Below are positions 12,396-23,380 of a stretch of 64,000 nucleotides of DNA, piece after piece (within the stretch, counting starts at the first letter, position 1; each line of letters begins with the position of its first letter). Made by a program: the position numbers and the translations under genes. Below the pieces are notes generated by a model. It had not been told where the DNA came from. It saw only the letters and a list, made by a program, of their open reading frames with translations, and searched no databases. The DNA comes from Halocaridina rubra (Eukaryota; Arthropoda; Malacostraca; Decapoda; Atyidae), in assembly GCA_037179515.1 (NCBI GenBank), contig JAXCGZ010000099.1, positions 15,001 to 79,000 of the forward strand. The letters run 5' to 3'.

Positions 12396-12606
12396 AAGGG
12401 GGGTTTACACGGTCAAACGGTTAGTCGAACGTGGTTCGACAGACAAGTGTTTGAAGTGATGTTCGAACGTGTGAACGGGGTATTTGGTTGTCGAACACGT
12501 TCCGTGTTCGACAGCCAAATACCCTGTTCACACGTTCGAACATCACTTCAAACACTTGTATATCGAACCGCGTTCGACGAACCATTTGACCGTGTAAACC
12601 GCCCTT
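12396..12606. mobile_element. Palindromic MITE P2
   Basis: A near-perfect palindrome of about 210 bp centred near GAACACGTTCCGTGTTC. The ends read AAGGGGGGTTTACACGG on the left and its near complement on the right. Family P2 is unrelated to P1. I see no convincing target duplication. Length and fold-back structure suggest a non-autonomous DNA transposon. Confidence 0.8.
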
Positions 12607-12974
12607 TCAGGGTCTCTTTGATTTAGTGTCTACACTAAATCAACATTAACAATATCATCTAATTAATATTTTCACATGCATTCACAAGCAATACATTTAT
12701 AATAAAAATTATAAAATAAAGTAAATAAAACTCTTGTGCACATATTGTTAATTGCAGAAAATCAAAGTAAATTTGTAAATGATAAAGAAAACTAAGATCT
12801 TGTAAAGATGTGTCACCCAAAGAACCCCATATGCAGTTAATTTACCTCGTAAATTGTTAGCTTAGCTTAACTTGTTAAGATAAATAACCCTAGAGCACCC
12901 TAGGGTTAGTTTTTTTTTACATGATACATAACTACATCCACCGAGCAATGTGGAAGTTATTAATAAGCACTTAG
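12607..12974. other. AT-rich unassigned stretch
   Basis: Nothing recognisable is present beyond a small hairpin, GATTTAGTGT with its complement, near 12618-12640. Confidence 0.6.
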
Positions 12975-12988
12975 CTACAATTGTAACT

Positions 12989-13185
12989 GTGTAGTCTCCG
13001 TGGCAAAATGGTAGCGTCTGAGACTCTGAGGCGGCAGGTCCAGGGTTCGCGCCCCGTCACGGACTGAGGTTAGTAAGGGCATACACTCAGGGTAACGATT
13101 ACATCTGCCAAAACAAGTCCTTCGTAATAAGGCAACCGTCCTAGCCCTTACTAGAAAAAGGGAGTTCGTGACGTAAAACCGAGTC
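12989..13185 (+). mobile_element. tRNA-derived SINE, complete copy
   Basis: The head folds like a tRNA gene: an A box TGGCAAAATGG (13001-13011) and a B box GGTTCGCGCCC (13044-13054), the internal RNA polymerase III promoter. A tRNA-unrelated body ends GACGTAAAACC. A perfect 14-bp target duplication, CTACAATTGTAACT, flanks it at 12975-12988 and 13186-13199, as expected for LINE-driven retroposition. It is not a functional tRNA gene. Confidence 0.92.
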
Positions 13186-13424
13186 CTACAATTGTAACTA
13201 TGGTGGAGAAGTACTGGCACAAAAAAAGTTTTTAATGGAGTTATATATGTCTTTTCAACTGCTCTTGGCACCTATAATAGCAGGCTTCAATACGATAGAA
13301 AGAGGACTTCCACTAGTAATAAAAAGTTGCAGCTTGTTTTTCAGTAATAGCTTTTATTAATGAGAGAAGGCATTGGAATGCAAATATATAGATGGCTTTG
13401 CCATAGATAAAATTATCTTAATTT

Positions 13425-14365
13425 GTTGCACTGAGCTAAATTTTCAAAATATTGCGCTGAGCTAAATTTTCAAAATGTTGTGCTGAGCTAAATATTCAAA
13501 ATATTGCGTTGAGTTAAATTTTCTAAATATTGCGCTGAGCTAAATTTTCTATATATTGCGCTGAGCTAAATTTTCTAAATATTGCGCTGAGCTAAACTTT
13601 CAAAATATTGCACTGAGCTAAATTTTCTATGTATTGCACTGAGCTAAACTTTCAAAATATTGCACTGAGCTAAATTTTCTAAATATAGCGCTGAGCTAAA
13701 TTTTCTAAATATTGCGCTGAGCTAAATTTTCTAAATATTGCGCTGAGCTAAATTTTCTAAATGTTACACTGAGCTAAACTTTCAAAATATTGCACTGAGC
13801 TAAATTTTCTAAATATTGCGCTGAGCTAAATTTTCTAAATATTGCGCTGAGCTAAATTTTCTAAATATTGCGCTGAGCTAAATTTTCTAAATATTGTGCT
13901 GAGCTAAATTTTCTAAATATTGCACTAAGCTAAGTTTTATAAATATTGCGCTGAGCTAAATTTTCTAAATATTGCGCTGAGCAAAAATTTCTGAATATTG
14001 CGCTGTGCTAAATTTTCTAAATGTTATGCTGAGCTAAATTTTCTAAATATTGCTCTGAGCTAAATTTTCAAAATATTGCGCTGAGCTAAATTTTCTAAAT
14101 ATTGCGTTGAGCTAAATTTTCTAAATATTGCACTGAGCTAAATTTTCAAAATATTGCGCTGAGCTAAATTTTCTAAATATTGCGTTGAGCTAAATTTTCT
14201 AAATATTGCACCGAGCTAAATTTTCTAAATATTGCGCTGAGCTAAATTCTCAAAATATTTCGCTGAGCTAAATTTTCAAAATATTGCGCTGAGTTAAGCT
14301 TTCAAAATATTGCGCTGAGCTAAATTTTCAAAATATTTTGTAGAGTTAAAATTTCTAAATCTGTT
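13425..14365. repeat. 26-bp minisatellite, about 36 copies
   Basis: A tandem array of the unit TGCGCTGAGCTAAATTTTCTAAATAT with exact 26-bp spacing and light divergence. CAAAATAT and CTAAATAT variants are interspersed, and divergence is higher at both edges. Every unit has GAGCTAAA and the array has stops in every frame, so it is non-coding. Confidence 0.97.
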
Positions 14366-14644
14366 TCTCTGAGAACCACTCTTGAAATCTCGTAAAAACA
14401 AGATGCCAGACGAGCTTTTTTTTTTCCCTTAAGTAGATGATGCAAAGGACACAACACGTTGAGGCCACCTTGTTGTGTCTCAAGACTCCTTTAAGTCTCA
14501 AAAATGAATTCTTATTACGTCTATTCGGGTAAGTCTCTGAGTCTCTTGTCTAAAGTGAATCAAAATAATAAAATATTTGATGTAACAATTGGGATCAAGT
14601 CTAGATAACGATTCCTAGTCCATTAAATAAACCCATAAATTGTG

Positions 14645-14727
14645 AGATTAGGTTAGTGTAGGTCAGGTTAGGCATTAACCTAACCTAATCTAACCAAACT
14701 TATCTTAACCTAACCTAACCTAACCAG
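14645..14727. repeat. Short interstitial TTAGG-like telomeric repeat
   Basis: A run of CCTAA pentamers (three to four perfect units near 14706-14725) is preceded by imperfect AGGTTAGG and CCTAACC units in both orientations. TTAGG is the common arthropod telomere repeat. The array is too short and imperfect to be a telomere. Confidence 0.6.
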
Positions 14728-14876
14728 ATAATCAACAGGGTTATATAATGTACTGGGAGTCTTTACTCTATTCAAAAACTGTAATAAATATTCTACAGAC
14801 CTTGACTCTGTTATATTTTTTGTGTTGAAGAATAAATTTGTATTCATTTACAATTTCCTTTAAGAAAGCTACAGTT

Positions 14877-15074
14877 TAAAGCCGTTTTTACGTCACGGAC
14901 TCCCTTTTCGACCAAGGGCTAGGACGGTTGCCTTCTTGCGAAGGACTTGGTTTGGCAGATGTAATCGTTACCCTTAGTGCATGCCCTTGCTAACCTCAGA
15001 CCGTGGCGGGGCGCGAACCTTCAACCTGCCGCTTCAGAGTCCCGAACGCTACCGCTTTGCCACGGTTATAACTC
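14877..15074 (-). mobile_element. tRNA-derived SINE, complete copy
   Basis: The same family as the copy at 12989-13185, inverted. The B-box equivalent (GGTTCGCGCCCC on the minus strand) and the GTAAAA tail are present. Flanks carry a 15-bp duplication with one change, AAGAAAGCTACAGTT (14862-14876) and AAGAAAGCTATAGTT (15075-15089). Confidence 0.9.
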
Positions 15075-15089
15075 AAGAAAGCTATAGTT

Positions 15090-15875
15090 AATGAGAGCTA
15101 AGTATAAAGAAAAACTATTCACATAAAATATCCATAAAATATCCATAAAATACTTATAATTAATAGTTCATAGGTGATGAAGAAGACCCGGATAATTAGC
15201 CAAAAGTTTTCCCCTCGCAAACTTTTCCTCTCGCAAACTTCTGCCAATCACTTAACGATATTAGTAAAAAAAATAAATAAATCCAAATTAGTCGTTGTCA
15301 AAAGCCTGGTTGACATCAAAGCTTAAAAGTTAATTACTTTATAACTATCAAATAGCGTTTAACTGCAAAATACCCTTTTAGTTTTATTAAAAGCAAAAGT
15401 TTAACTTCCATTTTTACTCTGAATTACCTTGAAAAATGTAAATTGGGGAACACGAATTAACTTTGGTAGTGGATCAACTCTCAGACTAATTATCGAAGAT
15501 GAGAGGTTTGGAGGTTGGGACGTTTTTGCCTCCGTGATGGGGATATTCTCTAAACCTCTTGTATTTTCTAGTAAATAAAGGGTTAGAGATTGCAAGAGTT
15601 ACCCTGAATTACTTAGAAAGAAACATATATAGGGACTAGGGACTGCAGTATTTGCCCTGAATTACTTGAATGAAAACATAGTTAGGGACTATGCACTGCG
15701 AGACTTATCCTGAATATTTTTTGAAAATGAACTTTAGGGAAAAAAATAAGGGATGGGAGACTGCAAGGCTTGTCCTGAATTACTGTGATGAAAATGGATT
15801 AGGGACTATGAACTTCAGGATTTTTCTTATAATGCTTTGAAAATATAATCAGGTAAAACATAATGAGAAACTTTG
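15090..15875. other. AT-rich unassigned stretch
   Basis: Contains a short direct repeat (CTCGCAAACTT, about 15214 and 15230). From about 15590 to 15830 there are three or four decayed copies of a roughly 60-bp motif, GGGACTATG.ACTGC...CCTGAATTACTT. No gene is supported. Confidence 0.5.
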
Positions 15876-15944
15876 GACTTTTTTTTATGAGTGTGACACC
15901 ATGACGGGCGAAGAAAATTGCCTTCATCGGGCCTGGGCACGAAG
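15876..15944 (+). repeat. Interspersed repeat R-B, first part, split by a LINE
   Basis: Reads TATGAGTGTGACACC then GCCTGGGCACGAAG and stops where the LINE at 15945-17570 begins. It continues at 17571. R-B read on the opposite strand ends in a poly-A-like tract, suggesting a SINE-type retroposon. Confidence 0.85.
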
Positions 15945-17570
15945 TCAAAAGTCAAAGTCAAAGTCAAAAACTTTATTCCATCAAAAATGGCTATTACATG
16001 ATAATTAATATAATTACAAATTACAATGTAAAATGTCAAAATAAAACAAATGAAATTTGCAAAGCACAAAATCAAAATATTTACACATTAAACTAAGCAT
16101 ACGTACGTAGACATGTAATTAAACTAATAAATAAGAGGGTTAGACATATAGTTGAATTAAATGTAGCTTTCATAGAAAATAATAATGCTGTAATAAAAAT
16201 GTTACAATAATGTTAATAATAAAGTAGTAAGTATGCCACTAGATACAGGATCGTTATTATCGGCATCATTTCCATATTTGTTTCCTTACAATGAGAATAA
16301 TTAGTTCTTAATGAGCAGCAACTATTTGTCCAAAAGAAAACTGTATAGTTTGCCTTTGAAAGCTGTGAAAGAGGATGCATTTTTAAGATGCTCTGGAATA
16401 TTATTCCAGAGTGTTGGCCCTTTGATAGTGATCATCTTTGAACCTGCTTCTGTGTTTGTTCTGTGAATAAAGAGCTCACTGCTCTGTCTTGTGTTGGTTC
16501 CCCTTATATCCCTGACTGTTTTTAAATCAAATAGCCAGCTAGGATAATGATGGTCCAAAATTTTGAATACAAAAACATAAATAGCATAAGCGACCTTATT
16601 TTCTGCCCGCAGCCACCCAAGTTTATTGAGAGCTGGTGTGATGTGGTCGTATTTTCTTATTCCTCCCAGGGCAACTCGAGCTGCAAAATTAATAAGCTTC
16701 TGTATTCTGTTTATCTGAGTCTTAGTGGTAGATCCCCAAACAGTTGTGCAGTAATTAATGTGACTTAGGGCTAGAGATTCAACAACAGTTATTCGAGTGG
16801 TAGTCTCAAAATTGTCTTTTATACGTGATAAGTACATTAATGTTCCTGTAACCTTTTTGCATACTTTATCTATGTGGGAATCAAACAACATGTGGTTATC
16901 AAAGTGAATTCCTAGGTTTTTGACTGTTTTGCTAGGTGTGATAATATTGTCGCAAAAATTAATTGTTGTGTTTTCTGGAATTTGTGCTATGTGGAACCTT
17001 GAACCAATAAATATGCACTGTGTTTTACTTTCGTTAATTAACAGCCCAATTTCTTGGAAATAGGTTTTAATTTTTGACAGAGTGTTTTCTGCTCTTAAAG
17101 TTAGCTCTGGGAGATTATTAATATCACCACTAAGGAGTAGTTGAGTGTCATCTGCATATTGTACGACTAGACAGTCAGAAATGAAAGAAGATAGATCATT
17201 TACGTAAATGGAGAAGAGGATAGGACGAAGTACTGATCCCTGTGGAACACCAAATGATACATTTTTTGGCACAGAGATAATGTTGTTAAGACGTATGGAC
17301 TGTTTACGATTAGATAGATACTCGCTAAACCAGCTTGGATCAATATTTAAGTTAATACATTTCCTTAAAAGAATTTCATGGTTTACACTGTCGAAGGCTT
17401 TTGATAAGTCCAACAAAACTAGCAAAGATATTTTTTTCATATCTATATTATTATATATACTATTCGTAACTTTAAGCAGTGCAGTTTCCGTCGAGAGTTT
17501 TGGTCTGAAACCATGTTGGCTAATCGTTAGTAGTCTATTTGATTCTAAATATGACATAAGTTGGCATGCA
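15945..17570 (-). mobile_element. L2/CR1-like LINE inserted into repeat R-B
   Basis: The insertion is delimited by the 6-bp target duplication ACGAAG (15939-15944 and 17571-17576); joining the flanks restores R-B. The 3' end on the minus strand is followed by GACTTTGACTTTGACTT-type repeats, a tail used by L2-like elements. The 5' side is truncated. The first residues of its longest open frame (MLYFFVA) come from flanking DNA. A nearly identical 3' piece lies at 63276-63660. Confidence 0.9.
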
Positions 17571-17587
17571 ACGAAGAAATAAAGCAA
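16322..17587 (-). CDS. L2/CR1-like LINE reverse transcriptase, partial
   Basis: An uninterrupted frame for RT without endonuclease. Motifs seen: QHGFRPKLSTETALL, LLVLLDLSKAFDSVNHEILL, FGVPQGSVLRPILFSIYVNDL, QYADDTQLLL (the YADD codons are at 17147-17158), and the C-terminal block KGPTLWNNIPEHLKN. About 415 residues belong to the element; family members with endonuclease are about twice as long. No frameshift is visible, which matches a recent insertion. It is expected to be inactive because it is 5'-truncated. Confidence 0.88.
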   Translation of the reverse strand: MLYFFVACQLMSYLESNRLLTISQHGFRPKLSTETALLKVTNSIYNNIDMKKISLLVLLDLSKAFDSVNHEILLRKCINLNIDPSWFSEYLSNRKQSIRLNNIISVPKNVSFGVPQGSVLRPILFSIYVNDLSSFISDCLVVQYADDTQLLLSGDINNLPELTLRAENTLSKIKTYFQEIGLLINESKTQCIFIGSRFHIAQIPENTTINFCDNIITPSKTVKNLGIHFDNHMLFDSHIDKVCKKVTGTLMYLSRIKDNFETTTRITVVESLALSHINYCTTVWGSTTKTQINRIQKLINFAARVALGGIRKYDHITPALNKLGWLRAENKVAYAIYVFVFKILDHHYPSWLFDLKTVRDIRGTNTRQSSELFIHRTNTEAGSKMITIKGPTLWNNIPEHLKNASSFTAFKGKLYSFLLDK

Positions 17588-17815
17588 AGAGAAAATTGAG
17601 ATAGAGAGTGTTGTGACTTGTCACATGTGAAGGGATAATAAGAGATATATAACAAATGTACATAAATATTCTTTATAGATGTAGGCATAAAAATGGATCC
17701 GTAACCGAAGGAAAAGTGAACATCGAGCTGTTCAGGACAGCCCTATTTAAGTCCAAAGGACCTTCAGATGTAGTATCGCAAAGGGCTTCTGGTGCCCTGG
17801 GCCAACCTACTACTT
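17571..17815 (+). repeat. Interspersed repeat R-B, second part
   Basis: Continues R-B after the LINE: GTGTTGTGACTTGTC, then GATGTAGGCATA, TATTTAAGTCCAAAGG, and the end GGGCCAACCTACTAC. Other copies are at 18327-18577 (-), 25498-25900, 26211-26344, 28147-28290, 29468-29783 (-), 38632-38790 and 49207-49475. Confidence 0.85.
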
Positions 17816-18326
17816 GCAAAATTTTGTTTAACTCTAAAGGTCTGGTTCCATTGATTTAGCCAGATTTCTTGAAATTAAATGGTCCCTTTTAATAAGGGGA
17901 TTACTTTGCTCTATGGGCAATGACAAGGGAGCTAGCGACCGTTCAGATGGCACTGCTGGAGTGCCACAGCCTTGTGTTCAATTATTTAAGCTGAGTTGCG
18001 TTGACACTTGAATATCTTCGTTCCAGTAAATCTGTCATAAGTTTGTACTTGAGTCCAGGGTTATGATCGCAGGCTGTTTGAGACTGGAAAAACTTTATTC
18101 CAGCGAGCCAGTCGTTTCCAGTATCTCTCTTAGCGAATCCTGACTGTGTGGAGCAAGGCCCTTGGCGTCTTCCGGCTCTGCGTCTTTAGTTATGCTGGAA
18201 GTTGGTGTCTCTTGTAATTTTGGCAAAGCTAATTTCAAAGTGGTACCTTTCCAAAGTGTAATAGTAGTATCACAAGCGATCCAGATCTTTTTTCGCTTTT
18301 TCCTCTGTATATTATTTTGAAATTAT
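17816..18326. other. Unassigned stretch
   Basis: No gene or known repeat is recognised here. Confidence 0.5.
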
Positions 18327-18577
18327 TTGACTGTCCTGGACAGTTCAATGTTAAGTCTTCATTCATTTACAGTTCTCTTTCTATGCCTACATCAACACCG
18401 AATATCTTGGATATTCGTTACACATGTCTTATAATCGCTTCACATCTGACAAGTCACAAAACTCCCCATCTCTATTTCTCTTTTTTATTTCTTCGTGCTC
18501 AGGCTTGATGAGGGTAGATTTACTTTTATATATATATATATTTTTTTTTTTTGGCCCGTCCTGTTGTCACAATAATA
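18327..18577 (-). repeat. Interspersed repeat R-B, inverted copy
   Basis: Shares CTATGCCTACATCAACACCG and CACATCTGACAAGTCACAA with the copy at 29468-29783. A T-run and a small TA run interrupt its end near 18525-18555. Confidence 0.85.
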
Positions 18578-18588
18578 TAAAAAAAAAT

Positions 18589-18651
18589 CTGGAATTACAC
18601 TTACAGACATCAGGACAGTGTTCTCGAATGCTTGAGATGTCTGTAAGTGTA
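18589..18651. repeat. Hairpin, 19-bp stem
   Basis: AATTACACTTACAGACATC is followed after a loop of about 25 bases by its exact complement GATGTCTGTAAGTGTAATT. Confidence 0.8.
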
Positions 18652-18880
18652 ATTTCAGTGTAGATAATTTCAAAATAACATACAGAGAAAAAAGCGAAAA
18701 TGAAATCAGGATAGCAGAGTCATTAATAATTTCAAAATCCAATCCTAAATTAAACAAAGTTGGCTCAAGTTGTACTTTCAGAATTTTGTAAAAAAAAATT
18801 TATTAGTGTGAAAGTGTTTTTTTTTTAATTCTACATGTTTAGATATATGTAAATTTAATTAATGTGTTCGTGTGAATGTG

Positions 18881-19031
<151 letters not shown>

Positions 19032-19221
19032 ACTTATTCACAACTAGAATTTTGTTTGATTAGAGTAACTGTTCATGGATGTCTTTTGCACTCTTTCATA
19101 GGTACATGATTAGGAACACAGAGGATGCTTGAAACGTTGTATGAGGTATTATAAGGAGATTAACCGTTCTTGCCCTTCAGTGTATCAAAAGAATAAGATT
19201 TCCTAGAGACAAACGAATATC

Positions 19222-19609
<388 letters not shown>

Positions 19610-19873
19610 GCCAAAGTCTTGGAGAAGTTGAGACTCCTTTAAGCTGTTTCTAATTAATATGTAAAGAGAAATTAACACTTAAGTATAGAATTAACTTTGA
19701 ATGCAGAATTAAGTTGAGAGGAGAGAAAGAAAAAATTTTTTTTACCATGAGTACAAGAACTTGGAAAGGAGGAGGAGGAGGAAGAGGAGGAAGAGGAGTT
19801 CAAGTGGTTTGAGGAAGGAGAAGAACAGGAAGACGAAGAAAGAGAATAATAATAATAATAATAATATAATAAT

Positions 19874-21069
19874 AAGACTTTATTTCCAACATACATTGGG
19901 TATTCAAATATGGGTGTACAATTAAAATTTACAAGTAAAATCTTCCTTTAAGAGTAACTTCTTAAGATTATATTTAAAAGTATACACTGAACCAGCATTT
20001 TTTAGTTCTCTGGGAAGCTGATTATATAAATGAGGTCCACGAATGTTTATATCTCTTGAGCCAATATCAGTTTTAGACCTTCGTACTAATAAATCTTCCC
20101 CTTGACGGGTAGTTAACCCGGTAACTGAGCTTACTGTAGAAAAATTATACAAGCAATCAGGAATATTGTTTCTTAGTATATTAAAAACAAAGGTACATAT
20201 ATCAAAAACATATTTATCTCTAATCTTTATCCATTCTAGATCTTTTAAAACAGGAGAGATGTGCTCGTATTTTCTTACATTGCCAACAGCCACTCGTGCT
20301 GCAAAGTTTTGTAACTTTTGTATTCTTTGTAATTGAGTCTTATTTGTACATCCCCAAACTTTGAGACAGTAATTAATTAAACTCATAGCTAAGGACTGGA
20401 CAATTATTATACGAGTTGATGTTTCAAATGAGTCTTTTACCCTATTTATATATATTAGAGTACCCATTACTTTTTTATAAATTTCATCTATATGCATTTC
20501 AAAATTCATGTAACGGTCAAAATAGACACCTAGGTTCTTTACCGAGTTCATTGGCTTAATGATATTACCGTTAAAATTTATATGAAGATTGTCATCAACT
20601 TCTGATAATAATTGTCTGGATCCGATAAGAATAGATTGGGTTTTAGTTTCATTAAGTAACAGACCATTTTTTAGAAAGTAACGTTTAGCCATATACAAAG
20701 TTTCTTCTGCTCTACGAATAATATTTTCTAAATCATTAATTTCTCCTTCAATTAAGATTTGAGTATCGTCAGCATATTGAATGACATAACAGCAGGTAAA
20801 TATTTTACTAGATCGTTTACATATATTAGAAAAAGTATAGGTCCTAGGATCGATCCCTGAGGGACCCCAAACAATACCTTCTTGCGACTTGAGACTACAT
20901 CTTTTATTCTGACTGACTGGTAGCGGTTTTTTAAATAGTTCTCGAACCAGCTTGGGTCAATGTTCATTTTTTTGCATTTTTCTAATAGAATGGTATGGTG
21001 TAGAAATAAATAGCCATGCTGGAAACCTGTTCGAACTAGTATGGAATACGGCACTTCTGTCAAGTTTAA
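19874..21069 (-). pseudogene. L2/CR1-like LINE, second copy, frameshifted
   Basis: Related to but clearly diverged from the copy at 16-17.5 kb. The C-terminal RT and thumb part reads open from 20698 to 19922 and the central RT part from 21063 to about 20800. The two parts are in different frames, with the break inside the catalytic QYADD region near 20790. Upstream, GFQ runs directly into HHTILLEKC, so the segment between those RT blocks (about 50 codons in the other copy) is deleted. The 3' end is followed by (AAT)n at 19845-19873 and the 5' end abuts (AGT)n. It encodes no functional product. Confidence 0.85.
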
Positions 21070-21070
21070 C

Positions 21071-21147
<77 letters not shown>
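21071..21147. repeat. (AGT)n microsatellite
   Basis: About 25 units at the 5' edge of the frameshifted LINE. A second array of the same type is at 22144-22205. Confidence 0.96.
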
Positions 21148-21625
21148 AAAAATATAGTTTTTGTAATAGTAGAAGATATGCCAATAATGTAAATGAACAA
21201 TCGATATTTAGCAAAGGTCATTCGCCCCTTTTAACATATACTGCATCGGAGGAGGAGGGGAGTCGAATGGGCCGCCAAGCTAGAATCTTTTCTTCAAAGT
21301 TTGCCGAAAGCACAGAAGAGAAAAACTCCAAACCGGGAGGATTCTTTAGTGCATGGTTCTGATGCCGAATCTCATTTTACTTCTTGTATTCTGTCTTTTT
21401 CTTCCATGTCTTTGTTAAGGTCTTCACTGCTTTTCCTACATGGAACAAGTTCCGGAAGTAGCGCAAGAAATGTAGTCCTTAGAATTGGAATTAGATAATA
21501 ATTTTGAACGTAAAACTTAAAAAAGAAAGAAAAAAATGAATCAGAGAGGGCGCTTGGGAACTTCTCCATTGTCTCGGATTCTAAGAATTTTACAAGCGAA
21601 TAACCATCGTACCGTCTATATACAG

Positions 21626-21822
21626 TAGTCGCCGTGGCTCAAGCGGTAGCATCCGCGACTCTGAGGCGTCAGGTAGAGGGTTCGCTCCCCGTCACGGTCT
21701 GAGGTTAGCAAGGGCATGCACTCAGGGTAACAATTATATCCGCCAAAATAAGTCCTTCGCAAGAAGGCAACCGTCCTAGCCCTTGGTTGAAAAGGGAGTC
21801 CGTGACGTAAAACCGGAACTAA
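21626..21822 (+). mobile_element. tRNA-derived SINE, complete copy
   Basis: A box region TGGCTCAAGCGG and B box GGTTCGCTCCC are present, and the body ends GTGACGTAAAACC. A perfect 15-bp target duplication ACCGTCTATATACAG lies at 21611-21625 and 21823-21837. Confidence 0.92.
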
Positions 21823-21837
21823 ACCGTCTATATACAG

Positions 21838-22143
21838 GAGATTCTCATGTGTACATACACGAGATTATGTGCACTACTAGTGCATGTACCCACTAGCAAA
21901 CTACACATTCGTCACTTCACGAATAAAGATCGTATCGTCTATATGCACGAGATTTTCGTGCCCACGCGAGATTAGATCAAGTTAGGTTAAGCTAGTTTAT
22001 TTGCAAATGATTATAGTATACATAGCATTCGGTATCCACTACGTAGTGTACATAACACTAGTGTACACACCAGTAATGCATATAGGCGCAGTCCATAACT
22101 AGACAATCTGTCTATTCGGGCTAGGAAGATTTGATTCCCTCAA
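21838..22143. other. Unassigned stretch with short imperfect repeats
   Basis: GAGATTNTCRTG-type phrases recur (near 21838, 21862 and 21949), and CGTCTATAT recurs near 21826 and 21934. No gene is seen. Confidence 0.45.

Positions 22144-22205
<62 letters not shown>
22144..22205. repeat. (AGT)n microsatellite
   Basis: About 20 AGT units. Confidence 0.95.
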
Positions 22206-22494
22206 TCATATTAGAAGAGATATACTGCTCTTAAAGCACAAAAAAATTATCTTGTAAGTACAGATACAAATACGTGTAATCCCTTTTACTAATGAAATTC
22301 GTACACATAAGGTCTTTAGAAGAAAAAAAAATGAGACTCATATATACGCCACATGGAGAGAGAAAGTAATTTTTATAACACACGAACGCTAAATTATTCA
22401 CTACATTAAATCTATTGTTATATTCATTTCTATTATGAAGACCGGAAGCTTTCGACCAGTTAAATGGCCTTCCTCTGTGGCACAATAGAACACT

Positions 22495-22752
22495 CCCCCT
22501 CTTCTCCTCGCCCCTCTTCCCTCTCTTCCCCTCGCCCCTCCTCCCTCTCTTCCCCTCGCCCCTCTTCCCTCTCTCCCCCTCGCCCCTCTTCCCTCTCTTC
22601 CCCTCGCCCCTCTTCCCTCTCTCCCCCTCGCCCCTCTTCCCTCTCTCCCCCTCGCCCCTCTTCCCTCTCTTCCCCTCGCCCCTGTTCCCTCTCTTCCCCT
22701 CGCCCCTCTTCCCTCTCTTCCCCTCTCCCCTTTTCCCTCTTTTCCCCTCGCA
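22495..22752. repeat. 24-bp GC-rich minisatellite, about 10 copies
   Basis: Unit CCCTCGCCCCTCTTCCCTCTCTTC, a strongly strand-biased C/T tract. Because 24 is a multiple of three and the unit lacks stops, several frames on both strands stay open and encode 8-residue repeats (for example EREEGRGE on the minus strand). I treat these frames as accidental. Confidence 0.93.
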
Positions 22753-23335
22753 CTCTTCCTCCATCCTACCAAGTTCTTCTGATACGAGCAAGTTCGCTCT
22801 CACGGAAATATATCTCAGATTGACTACATTTTTAAATTAAGATTAAGGAACCGCCTTATCATCCTAGCTCGAATAGGTTGCCGGTATGGCTAAGTATTAT
22901 TCAGGGTTTTTGACTGAAATACAATGGACAAACTGTGGGGCACCCATTGTTCCTCTTATTTTTTTAGCTAAATTATATCTCATTTTCACATTCTGTTTTC
23001 AATAATCATATCCTCAGAGTCTACTATTTTGCAGTTTCTACCTTACTGTGGCACTTTGTCACATGGAGGCAAAGCAGTGTACTTACACAAAGAAGAAGCT
23101 ATTTAGATTGCAGCCACGCGTTAAAGGAACTTTTTGGTTTCACTACTACTACAACAATAACAACTGCCTCTTCTACTAGTACTGCTACTACTATATTTGT
23201 ATTTAAAAAGAATAGAGGAGGGAGCACGTGGGTTTTTTTTTCTTATTATTATTATTTAAAAATTTCTGGCATCAAAAAACTACTCGTATAACATCAGAGT
23301 CTATTCAAAGCAACACCACCACTACCACAATAACA
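22753..23335. other. Unassigned stretch
   Basis: No gene or repeat family is recognised. It ends in a short ACC/ACT-rich region leading into an (ACT)n array at 23336-23380. Confidence 0.5.

Positions 23336-23380
<45 letters not shown>
23336..23380. repeat. (ACT)n microsatellite
   Basis: About 15 ACT units. Confidence 0.95.

Noticed and set aside
12396..12606. 8-bp hAT-type target duplication around palindrome P2
   Set aside because: The flanking 8-mers do not match, nor do 2-5 bp alternatives; I left the superfamily open.
13001..13054. tRNA gene candidates at the SINE heads
   Set aside because: A and B boxes are present, but the cloverleaf is imperfect and each head is fused to the same tRNA-unrelated body with target duplications.
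12975..13271. 98-codon minus-strand open frame
   Set aside because: It is the reverse strand of a tRNA-derived SINE and its flanking duplications; no protein motif.
13425..14365. CRISPR-like regular repeat array
   Set aside because: Units are contiguous 26-bp tandem repeats without unique spacers, in a eukaryotic context.
22231..22803. 190-codon Gly/Glu/Arg-rich minus-strand frame
   Set aside because: A 24-bp minisatellite with no stops; composition reflects the repeat, and other frames are equally open.
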